From positions 1 through 18,207 of the forward strand of contig PXBU01000122.1 of NCBI GenBank assembly GCA_003566795.1: a stretch of 18,207 nucleotides of DNA, written 5' to 3'. Source of the stretch: Puniceicoccaceae bacterium. Its GTDB lineage: Bacteria; Verrucomicrobiota; Verrucomicrobiia; Opitutales; Coraliomargaritaceae. The notes under the pieces were generated by a model, which did no database searches, was not told the DNA's origin, and worked only from the letters and a program-made list of their open reading frames with translations. How positions within the stretch are numbered: the first letter of the stretch is position 1; each line of letters begins with the position of its first letter. The position numbers were made by a program, and so were the translations under genes. Positions 5,367 to 12,156 of this stretch are shown here, piece by piece.

Positions 5367-6917
5367 CTACAGCAGGTCCGCCGCCAGGTCAGCGAGTTCG
5401 GAGCGCACGCCCGTATTCAACTCGAGGTGAGCGGTGATGTCGGTGCCCTTGAGCCGCTGCGCGGTATGCACCAAGCCATTCGAATAGGTGTCGAGAAACA
5501 TACTGTCCACCTGATAGGGATCCCCCAGTAAAACAACCTTGGAGCCTTCCGCCATCCGGCTGACCACCGTCTTAGCCTCGTGAGGCGTCAGGTTTTGGGC
5601 CTCGTCGATGATAAAGATGGTATTCGACAGTGAGCGCCCGCGAATGAAGGTCATGGCCTCCAGCTCGACCATGCCATAATCAAATAGGAACTGGTAGGGC
5701 TTGCGGGGCCGGTCGTCCTCGTCGTTATTCTGTTCTTGGGGCGAAGGCTGGCGCGCCATTTTGGCCATGGCTTTCTTGCGCTTACGGGTGGAGGTGATGC
5801 GGTCGAGGCGTGCCTGGTTTTCGTTGGGCTCATCCTTCCGCATGACTTTGCGGTTACTGAAGAGCACCTCCAGATTGTCGTAGAAAGGAGCAATGTAGGG
5901 TGCCAGCTTTTCTTCCAGCGTGCCGGGGAGCGCTCCGGTATCCTTACCGATGTGGACTAGCGGGCGGGTGATAAAGACCCTCTCGTAGAGATTGTCCTCA
6001 CCCAGCGTCTGAAACAATGCCATCGCAATGGAGACCAGCGTCTTGCCGGTGCCGGCCTTGCCCGAGCAGGTCACCAGCTTGATATCCTCATCCAGCAGCG
6101 CGTCCATCAACATGCGTTGCTCGTCATTAAGCGGGTAGATATTGATCCCCTTGGGGATTTTGACCCCGGTTTCGCCACTCAGAATCAAGGCGTCGATCTG
6201 CCCGTCGCCGCGATAGCGTGCCGGCTCACGAAACTCGCCGTTGCTGACATAAATATACTCATTCAAAAAGAGGTGGTGGGTCACCTCCGGGGAGAGATCG
6301 ACGCCATGCTCCTCCACAAATCGGGCATAATCCTCGTCGCTGATGGTGATGGTCTTGATGCCACTGCCCAGTTTGGCACCCGTGACCTTGTCATTCATGT
6401 AGTCCTGCACCTCCAGCCCCAGGGCGATCCCCTTGAGCGCCATATTAGCGTCCTTGGTCACAAGAATCACCCGGCAATCCTCACAGACCTCTTGCAGGAA
6501 AAAGACCGAAGCCAAAATGCGACTGTCCTTCTTTTCCAAATCCACCAGGGTCGCCTTGAGCCGATTCATGCCCTCGCTGTCATGCTCGCCCGCAATGAAA
6601 TAATCGTTAATCACGACAATCAACCGCCCACCGTTCGGCAGGTCACGACTGAGTGCCGAGCTTCCCTTGCCCTTTAGTTCGGGCGGCTCATTGAGCTGAT
6701 CGTCAAAGAGCGCACGGAGATCACGATGAATTTTACGGGCGGCAAACCCGAGTTCACCGGGTGCCGTTTTCTTGTGGTCCAACTCCTCCAGCACCTCGAC
6801 TGGAATGGCGATGGTGTTTTCCTCAAACTTATTCAGACACTGCGGGTCGTGCAGGAGAACATTGGTATCAAGGACAAAAATCTTTGTCCTAGCGGGCTTC
6901 GATATTTGCTTAGCCAA
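5367..6917 (-). CDS. PIN-PhoH ATPase (PhoH2/YlaK-like RNase-helicase)
   Basis: A 516-aa two-domain protein. The N-terminal PIN nuclease domain (about 11-165) has its acidic set: Asp17 in FVLDTNVLL, Glu44/45 in VLEELDHKK, Asp131 in KKDSRI and Asp156 in VTKDANMAL. The C-terminal PhoH P-loop ATPase (about 262-516) has Walker A GKAGTGKT (286-293), Walker B IFIIDEAQ (434-441) and LLGDPYQVD (463-471). Family members such as mycobacterial PhoH2 are ATP-dependent RNA unwinding ribonucleases. An extra charged stretch, about residues 360-408 (TRKRKKAMAKMARQ, then NNDEDDRPRK), interrupts the ATPase domain. The start must be the TTG at 6917: the PIN strand begins 12 residues later, a stop lies upstream at 6942-6944, and no closer ATG exists. 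No small antitoxin-like gene precedes it; the upstream gene is the divergent sulfatase. Confidence 0.93.
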   Translation of the reverse strand: MAKQISKPARTKIFVLDTNVLLHDPQCLNKFEENTIAIPVEVLEELDHKKTAPGELGFAARKIHRDLRALFDDQLNEPPELKGKGSSALSRDLPNGGRLIVVINDYFIAGEHDSEGMNRLKATLVDLEKKDSRILASVFFLQEVCEDCRVILVTKDANMALKGIALGLEVQDYMNDKVTGAKLGSGIKTITISDEDYARFVEEHGVDLSPEVTHHLFLNEYIYVSNGEFREPARYRGDGQIDALILSGETGVKIPKGINIYPLNDEQRMLMDALLDEDIKLVTCSGKAGTGKTLVSIAMALFQTLGEDNLYERVFITRPLVHIGKDTGALPGTLEEKLAPYIAPFYDNLEVLFSNRKVMRKDEPNENQARLDRITSTRKRKKAMAKMARQPSPQEQNNDEDDRPRKPYQFLFDYGMVELEAMTFIRGRSLSNTIFIIDEAQNLTPHEAKTVVSRMAEGSKVVLLGDPYQVDSMFLDTYSNGLVHTAQRLKGTDITAHLELNTGVRSELADLAADLL

Positions 6918-7069
6918 AGTCGGATGTAAAATTGCAGGGTACTAACTGGCTCGGATGCGCCGTGGAAAATTTAAAAACTAGATAGGCTTAATCAGTCCGC
7001 CCGAATCAGCGCAAGCCGGAAACTGTTGATTCTTGCAATCATGCGCCAGTCTTCACAGAACAAAAAACA

Positions 7070-8608
7070 ATGCGGAAATATACACCAATTAGTTTATTGG
7101 TCGGGGTGGCGGCTTTGCCCCTAATCAGCTGCTGTGCAGTGCCCAAGCACACGGCCCAGGCGGAGCGCCTCCCAAACATCCTGATCCTGTATGTGGATGA
7201 CATGGGTTTTGGCGATATGCAGCTCAACAACCCGGCGTCGAAAATCCCAACGCCGAATTTGGACCGCCTTGCGGCGACAGGGATGAATTTCACCGACGGG
7301 CATTCGTCGTCAGCAATCTGCACGCCATCGCGCTACGCGCTTCTGACGGGCAGGCACCACTGGCGGGATTTTCACGGCATCGTCAATTCGTTTGGAAAAC
7401 CGGTATTCAAAGAAGGCCAACTGACGATGCCGCAGATGCTCCGCGAAAAGGGATATGCCACCGCCTGCATCGGAAAATGGCACTTGGGATGGGATTGGGA
7501 TGCAATCCGCAAACCGGGGACGCCGCAGAATTCGGTACATTACAATGATTTCGATTGGAGCCAACCGGTACCGGGAGGGCCGCTGGATCGCGGCTTCGAC
7601 CATTATTTCGGGGATACGGTGATCAACTTCCCTCCCTACGCCTGGATCGAGGATGACCGGCTGCCGGTGGCACCGGACACGATGATGGATACCGACCTGT
7701 GGAAGCCTATCAAAGAGGGCCAATGGGAATGCCGGAGGGGGCCGATGGTGACCGGCTGGGACCCTTATGAGAATATCCCGGAGACGACGCGCCGAGGCGT
7801 CGAATACATTCGCGCGCAGAAAGATGCCGACCAGCCGTTTTTCCTCTACTTTTCGTATCCATCGCCCCATGCGCCAATCATCCCCAACGACGCCTTCGAC
7901 GGCAAATCGGGCGCGGGCCCCTATGGGGACTTCGTCTATGAAACCGACCACTCGATCGGGCAACTGCTCGACGCACTCGAGGAGACCGGGCAGGCCGACC
8001 ATACGATCGTGGTGTTTTCCTCCGACAATGGGGCGGAATACTACGCCTACGAGCGCGATGCGAAATACGATCACTGGTCGTCGGCACCGTTCCGCGGTCT
8101 CAAGCGCGACATTTATGAAGGCGGCCACCACGTGCCATTCATCATCCGCTGGCCGGGGGTGACCCAGCCGGGCTCGGAGTCGGACGCGCTGATCGCGCAA
8201 CTGGATTTGATGGCGACATTCGCGGCGTTGGTGGGTGCCGAGATTCCCGCAGGCGAAGCCATCGATGCGATCAATCACTTGCCATATCTGAAGGGCGAGT
8301 CAGCTGCGCCGCGCACCCAGATGGTGCACAATACCCGACAGAATCACTATGCCATCCGGGATGGCGACTGGGTGCTAATCGACGCGGAAAGCGGCATTGT
8401 GGGCGGCCCGAGTCGGCATCCTCCCGCCGCATGGATGGAGAAGCATGGCTACGCTTCCGACGACGGTCATCCGGTGAAACTGTATAATCTGAAGGAAGAC
8501 ATCGGCCAACGGCACAACCTGGCGGCGGAGCATCCAGACCGCGTGGCGGACATGCAGGCCTTACTGCAGCAAATCCGTCAGTCGCGGTATCCGGAGAGGG
8601 GCCGATGA
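7070..8608 (+). CDS. Sulfatase, family S1, formylglycine-dependent lipoprotein
   Basis: A 512-aa alkaline-phosphatase-fold sulfatase. The activation motif Cys84-Thr-Pro86-Ser-Arg88 (CTPSRYALLTGRH) marks Cys84 for conversion to formylglycine. Metal and sulfate ligands of the family are present: Asp43-Asp44, Lys136 and His138 (GKWHLG), His267 (PSPHAP), Asp319-Asn320 (SSDNGAEY) and Lys345. The N-terminus is a signal peptide ending in LISC, a plausible lipobox with Cys21 as lipid anchor (Cys22 follows). The protein is probably tethered in the periplasm or outer membrane, removing sulfate esters from an unknown substrate such as an algal polysaccharide. No maturation enzyme or glycoside hydrolase lies in the window. 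It is divergent from the phoH-like gene with 152 bp between starts. No Shine-Dalgarno sequence is seen. Confidence 0.94.
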   Translation: MRKYTPISLLVGVAALPLISCCAVPKHTAQAERLPNILILYVDDMGFGDMQLNNPASKIPTPNLDRLAATGMNFTDGHSSSAICTPSRYALLTGRHHWRDFHGIVNSFGKPVFKEGQLTMPQMLREKGYATACIGKWHLGWDWDAIRKPGTPQNSVHYNDFDWSQPVPGGPLDRGFDHYFGDTVINFPPYAWIEDDRLPVAPDTMMDTDLWKPIKEGQWECRRGPMVTGWDPYENIPETTRRGVEYIRAQKDADQPFFLYFSYPSPHAPIIPNDAFDGKSGAGPYGDFVYETDHSIGQLLDALEETGQADHTIVVFSSDNGAEYYAYERDAKYDHWSSAPFRGLKRDIYEGGHHVPFIIRWPGVTQPGSESDALIAQLDLMATFAALVGAEIPAGEAIDAINHLPYLKGESAAPRTQMVHNTRQNHYAIRDGDWVLIDAESGIVGGPSRHPPAAWMEKHGYASDDGHPVKLYNLKEDIGQRHNLAAEHPDRVADMQALLQQIRQSRYPERGR

Positions 8609-8662
8609 GCCACCAATTTTACCATCCCACAACGGAAAGTCTGGCCTGCACCCATACTTCTA

Positions 8663-8691
8663 TTGACGGCGACGGCAGCGGGATGCATTGT
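8663..8691 (+). promoter_or_regulatory. Possible promoter of the two-component operon
   Basis: TTGACG (8663-8668, 5 of 6 consensus) and CATTGT (8686-8691, 3 of 6) are separated by 17 bp. Transcription would begin at about 8698-8699, exactly at the ATG of the response regulator, which would make the mRNA leaderless. The -10 is poor, so this is tentative. Confidence 0.3.
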
Positions 8692-8698
8692 CCCTCCG

Positions 8699-9367
8699 AT
8701 GCGGGTTTTGGTAGTTGAGGACGAGCGCAAAATTGCGGACTTCGTCACAAAGGGCTTGCGGGAAAGCGGCTTTGTGGTGGAGGCGTGCCATCGGGGAGAC
8801 GACGCCTTGACCCGTATCTCAAATGAGCCCTTTGATGCGCTGGTCCTTGATGTGATGTTGCCCGGTCGGGATGGATTGGACGTTCTACGAGAGATACGGC
8901 GGGGTGGACGAGATATTCCGGTGGTTCTCTTGACCGCCCGGGGTGGCTTGGAAGACCGCATTGGGGGTCTGAACGCAGGAGCGGATGACTATCTGCCCAA
9001 GCCCTTCTACATGGAGGAACTGGTGGCGCGACTCCATGCAGTCATCCGCCGACGGGACGGACGTGCGGCCAGCCTCCTCCGGGTAGGCACTTTGGTGTTG
9101 GATTTACCGGCGCGGGAAGCGCGTGTGGGTGAGGAGGCGATTGAGCTAACAGCACGAGAATTCAATCTGCTGGAATTGCTGGCCCGATCACCGGGCAGGG
9201 TCTTCACCCGTACGATGCTCTACGAGCAAATTTGGGAATATGATTTCGATCCCTCCACCAACCTTGTCGATGTCTATGTGCGCCGCCTGCGAGCGAAAAT
9301 CGATTCACCGGGACAACCATCCATGATCGAGACTGTGCGCGGCGTGGGCTACCGGATGCGAAAATGA
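8699..9367 (+). CDS. OmpR-family response regulator
   Basis: A 222-aa regulator from the ATG at 8699 (a TTG at 8663 would add 12 residues that are not part of the domain). The receiver domain (1-115) has acidic Glu7-Asp8 in VVEDE, the phospho-acceptor Asp51 in LVLDVMLPG, Thr79 and Lys101 in LPKPF. The C-terminal winged-helix DNA-binding domain (about 125-222) shows ELTAREFNLLELLA, TRTMLYEQIW and VDVYVRRLRAKID, as in CusR/QseB-like proteins, ending GVGYRMRK. It overlaps the kinase gene by 4 bp (ATGA), so the pair is translationally coupled. It likely controls its own operon and the small secreted protein downstream, though no operator was identified. It starts 90 bp after the sulfatase. Confidence 0.95.
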   Translation: MRVLVVEDERKIADFVTKGLRESGFVVEACHRGDDALTRISNEPFDALVLDVMLPGRDGLDVLREIRRGGRDIPVVLLTARGGLEDRIGGLNAGADDYLPKPFYMEELVARLHAVIRRRDGRAASLLRVGTLVLDLPAREARVGEEAIELTAREFNLLELLARSPGRVFTRTMLYEQIWEYDFDPSTNLVDVYVRRLRAKIDSPGQPSMIETVRGVGYRMRK

Positions 9368-10884
9368 AGCTAAGCAAAACGATCCCATCCTTTCGTTTCC
9401 AGATCGCCCTGTGGACGTTGGTCTTGTCCGGGGCGGTTTTGCTCGGCCTCACCCTCTTCGTGTACCTTTCGGTCCATCGTCAAAAGTTAGAGTTACTTGA
9501 TACCCAGCTCAAGGCCTTTGCCAACCGGCTGCCCCAAAATCCGGCAGGACGCGGCGGGATGCAACGCCTGGAACAAGCGCGGGAATGGTTCTTCGGGGCG
9601 GAGACTGTCTATCTCTCGGTGCGTGATCGTGACGCTCAAGTCGTCTTCCGCTCAATGGACTGGCCAGTGAACGTGGCCCTGCCGGACGAGGTGGCACTTG
9701 CCCCCCAAGCCCCCCACTCCTCCCAAGCGCCCTCGTCGTCCACCGAGGAAATGGGATTCCGCCGAGGCTCAGGCCCGCAGTATGGCCAAGCTACCGGCAG
9801 GCAGATGATGCAAGCCGGAGTTTGGCGCTTCCAAACCCTAGCAGACGACGGTTTGCATTGGAGGCTGGCGATGTTTTCCACGGCGAACCACGAATACCGC
9901 ATCCTGGTTTCTCTGACCAGCCTCGATAGTGAAATGGCGGCTCTGCGCTGGCAACTGACAACAGTGCTGCTGCCCGCCTTAGCTCTGCTATCCGTCGGAG
10001 GATGGATCATTGCCGGTCGCGCGATCCACCCACTTAATAACATCAGCAAGGCAGCGGAGAAAATCATGGCTGGGCAGCTTGAGGAACGCATTGAACCAGC
10101 AGAGAAGGCCCCCGAAATTGGTCGAATCATCGCCCTGCTCAATCGCATGCTCGACCGTCTGGAAACAAACTATCGGCAGGCACTGCGATTCAGCGCCGAC
10201 GCCTCGCATGAGCTAAAGACACCGATCACTCTGATGCAGAACTCGCTGGTAAATCACCTCAATTCGGTCGAGGCGGAAGGAGCAGAGGCGCAATTTTGCA
10301 CCCAGATGCTCGAGCATCTAAGTCGGATTAAGCGAACCACCGATGGTTTGCTGCTGTTAGCACGAACCGACTCGGGGCAATTACCGCAGAGCTCACAAAG
10401 CTTTGACATGGCTGAACTGTGCCAGGAACTTTGCGGCGACCTGCGCTCGCTGGCCGAGATTGCCGACCCTGAAAGCATTTGGCAAGAGTCACTCCCGAAG
10501 ACACTGCTGATTCGCGCCGATCCGGCCTTAACGCGCACGATCTGCTTCAACCTAATGGTGAACGCCGTGCGCTACAGCGGTCATCCCCAGCGCATTGAAG
10601 TCGCGCTCCGCGCAGAGAAGAATTGCGCCTGTTTGCGCATTACCAACAATGGCCCGGCAATCCCGCCGGAAGACACTGCGCGCATCTTCAACCGTTTCTA
10701 TCGCGGGGCAAATGCCAGCCATAGCAAAACAGCACAAGCCGGCGAGGATGCGGGCAGCGGGCTCGGACTGGCGATCGCCCATCAACTGGCGGTCGGAATG
10801 GGAGGCCAACTCGTGCTACGCCACTCCCACACTGATTCTACCTGCTTCGAGCTCACCCTGCCCCGAGCAGATCCAGAAACTTGA
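9364..10884 (+). CDS. Sensor histidine kinase (CusS-like)
   Basis: A 506-aa membrane kinase. TM1 lies at about 13-37 and TM2 at about 197-217, enclosing a periplasmic sensor domain of about 160 residues. The HAMP linker (about 218-270) follows. The HisKA box has His282 in SADASHELKTPITL, and the ATPase domain has the N box NLMVNAVRYSG (396-406) and G2 box GSGLGLAIA (464-472). The G1 box reads NNGPAIP instead of the common DNGPGIP; Asn at this place is also known in CusS-type kinases and need not abolish activity. The sensor domain carries an unusual Pro/Ser/Ala-rich stretch (about 112-130) followed by a Gly/Gln-rich part. The sensed signal is unknown; the CusS-like catalytic part suggests, but does not prove, a metal or envelope stress cue. 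Confidence 0.94.
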   Translation: MKLSKTIPSFRFQIALWTLVLSGAVLLGLTLFVYLSVHRQKLELLDTQLKAFANRLPQNPAGRGGMQRLEQAREWFFGAETVYLSVRDRDAQVVFRSMDWPVNVALPDEVALAPQAPHSSQAPSSSTEEMGFRRGSGPQYGQATGRQMMQAGVWRFQTLADDGLHWRLAMFSTANHEYRILVSLTSLDSEMAALRWQLTTVLLPALALLSVGGWIIAGRAIHPLNNISKAAEKIMAGQLEERIEPAEKAPEIGRIIALLNRMLDRLETNYRQALRFSADASHELKTPITLMQNSLVNHLNSVEAEGAEAQFCTQMLEHLSRIKRTTDGLLLLARTDSGQLPQSSQSFDMAELCQELCGDLRSLAEIADPESIWQESLPKTLLIRADPALTRTICFNLMVNAVRYSGHPQRIEVALRAEKNCACLRITNNGPAIPPEDTARIFNRFYRGANASHSKTAQAGEDAGSGLGLAIAHQLAVGMGGQLVLRHSHTDSTCFELTLPRADPET

Positions 10885-10991
10885 AAATGAACAAAAATTA
10901 ATTTTTCCACCACCAAAGCGTTCATCTTTCGGGTGTATCCTAAAGGCATCGGTAGGGTGTCATACGGATCCTCAACCGTCACAACAAAGCT

Positions 10992-10997
10992 AAGGAG
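10992..10997 (+). promoter_or_regulatory. Strong Shine-Dalgarno sequence (AAGGAG)
   Basis: AAGGAG lies 5 nt before the ATG at 11003. It fixes the start of the small secreted protein and stands out because most genes here have no recognisable ribosome binding site. Confidence 0.8.
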
Positions 10998-11002
10998 TTA
11001 AC

Positions 11003-11314
11003 ATGAAAATCATTCACTACAGTCTCATCGCCCTGCTCGCCCTCGGTTCCTCGATTGCCACGCAAGCACAAAGTGCCCGTGGTGGCCAGGAAGCCGCTCG
11101 TGGGCAAGGCCAACAAGTTCGTGCCGAATCCGGCGAAACCCAACGCGTCCAGTTGCGTGATGGCAGCGGCCAAGGCCGACGCGCAGGGGAACGCCAACTC
11201 AGAGGCCAGCGGCGCGGCCCACAAGACGGATCCGGCCGGGCAGAAGGTCGTGGCCTGCGTGACTGCAGCGGCCCGCGCAGCCAAGACGGCACCTGTCCCA
11301 AGGCATCGCGCTAG
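11003..11314 (+). CDS. Small secreted Gly/Arg/Gln-rich protein with DGSG-type repeats
   Basis: A 103-aa frame with the clearest Shine-Dalgarno sequence in the window, AAGGAG at 10992-10997, 5 nt before the ATG. The N-terminus is a standard signal peptide (KIIHY, hydrophobic 7-18, likely cut after TQA, residue 22). The mature part is low in hydrophobic residues and carries four related units: DGSG (53-56), DGSG (75-78), DCSG (87-90) and DGTC (95-98), followed by PKASR. The repeats use different synonymous codons (GAT/GAC, GGC/GGA, AGC/TCC), which supports this frame as the translated one. An overlapping +1 frame (11055-11327) gives an Ala/Lys-rich peptide and is less likely. The gene lies 118 bp after the kinase gene and ends before a strong terminator. 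It is probably an exported product governed by the two-component system. No biochemical function is assigned. Confidence 0.65.
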   Translation: MKIIHYSLIALLALGSSIATQAQSARGGQEAARGQGQQVRAESGETQRVQLRDGSGQGRRAGERQLRGQRRGPQDGSGRAEGRGLRDCSGPRSQDGTCPKASR

Positions 11315-11347
11315 GCACGAACGCTGACCCTCCGTTCAGCAGTCCCG

Positions 11348-11391
11348 AACAGCCCCTGAACTGAAACAGTTCAGGGGCTGTTTTTATTTTT
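11348..11391 (+). terminator. Rho-independent terminator after the small secreted protein
   Basis: A perfect 16-bp stem (11348-11363 with 11367-11382), core AGCCCCTGAACTG, encloses an AAA loop. It is followed by a T-rich run (TTTTTATTTTT, 11381-11391). It ends the transcript of the small secreted gene and probably of the two-component operon, and insulates rnc downstream. Confidence 0.93.
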
Positions 11392-11481
11392 GTAGTGATA
11401 GGGCCTCCAAATTCCTCAGCGATTGGCTTGAAGTAGTTGATAAAATCGGGGATTCAGCTGAAGCTCGATTTTTGACATCTC

Positions 11482-12156
11482 ATGAAAGCAAGCCACTCAA
11501 CAATCGGCCATCAATTCAACAACCCCACGTTGGAAACGCTGGCCTACACCCACCCCAGCTGTGACGCTGCACGCGGCAACAATCAGCGCCTGGAATTTCT
11601 GGGTGATACGGTGCTGGACCTGGTGATAGCGGAGGCCCTTTATCATCGCCTGCCAAGTGAGGATGAGGGTGCGCTGGACTGGGCGAAAGCCTCGCTGGTC
11701 AATGGCCGCTCACTGGCTGCGAAGGCGCGGGAGCTGGGAATGGCCGAACGTTTGATCATGAGCGAGAGCCAGCGCGCGCATCATCCTGAGCCCAGCAAGC
11801 GCATGCTGGAGGACTGCCTCGAGGCAATGGTCGGTGCGATCTATCTCGATGGTGGGCTCGATGCCGCGCGGACCTTTATTTTGCAAATATTTCAGTCGGA
11901 ATTGGAAGCCATCCAACCGGGTGCCAGCACACGTAATGCAAAGAGCCTGTTGCAGGAATGGAGCCAGCAGCGGCACGCAGGTGGCCTGCCGGAATACGAA
12001 TTGATCGCCAGCGACGGTCCCGACCACCAGAAGCGCTTTCGGGCGCGGGCCCTCCTCAACGGGCAGGAAATGGGGCAAGGCTCCGGCTCCTCAATCAAAG
12101 CCGCGGAAATAGCCGCAGCGACTGCGGCGCTTGAGCGACTAAAGGACGATGCCTGA
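11482..12156 (+). CDS. rnc: Ribonuclease III
   Basis: A 224-aa double-strand-specific endoribonuclease. The catalytic domain (about 10-150) has the signature NQRLEFLGD with Glu38 and Asp42, Glu62 in DEG, and Asp111/Glu114 in LEDCLEAMVGAIYLDGG, the metal-binding set. The first signature residue is Gln35 where E. coli has Glu38; this is a tolerated substitution at a non-metal position. The dsRNA-binding domain (about 155-222) is complete: NAKSLLQEWSQQ, PEYELIASDGPDHQKRF, and GSGSSIKAAEIAAATAALERL. It cleaves structured rRNA precursors and mRNAs in the cytoplasm. Its stop overlaps the mfd start by 8 bp (ATGCCTGA), implying translational coupling. The start has no Shine-Dalgarno sequence. Confidence 0.96.
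   Translation: MKASHSTIGHQFNNPTLETLAYTHPSCDAARGNNQRLEFLGDTVLDLVIAEALYHRLPSEDEGALDWAKASLVNGRSLAAKARELGMAERLIMSESQRAHHPEPSKRMLEDCLEAMVGAIYLDGGLDAARTFILQIFQSELEAIQPGASTRNAKSLLQEWSQQRHAGGLPEYELIASDGPDHQKRFRARALLNGQEMGQGSGSSIKAAEIAAATAALERLKDDA

Noticed and set aside
7310..8278. A 322-codon minus-strand open frame inside the sulfatase gene
   Set aside because: It is antisense to a sulfatase with all catalytic residues in place; the product is Arg/His-rich and lacks domain features.
9636..10148. A 170-codon minus-strand frame inside the histidine kinase
   Set aside because: Antisense to a well-supported kinase; composition is that of a shadow frame.
10645..10662. Asn instead of Asp in the G1 box (NNGPAI) of the histidine kinase
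   Set aside because: Asn at this place is known in CusS-type kinases; with intact His282, N box and G2 box there is no reason to call the kinase inactive.
11584..11586. Gln35 in RNase III in place of the first Glu of the NERLEFLGD signature
   Set aside because: The metal-binding residues Glu38, Asp42, Asp111 and Glu114 are all present and Gln at this place is tolerated in the family signature, so no loss of activity is implied.
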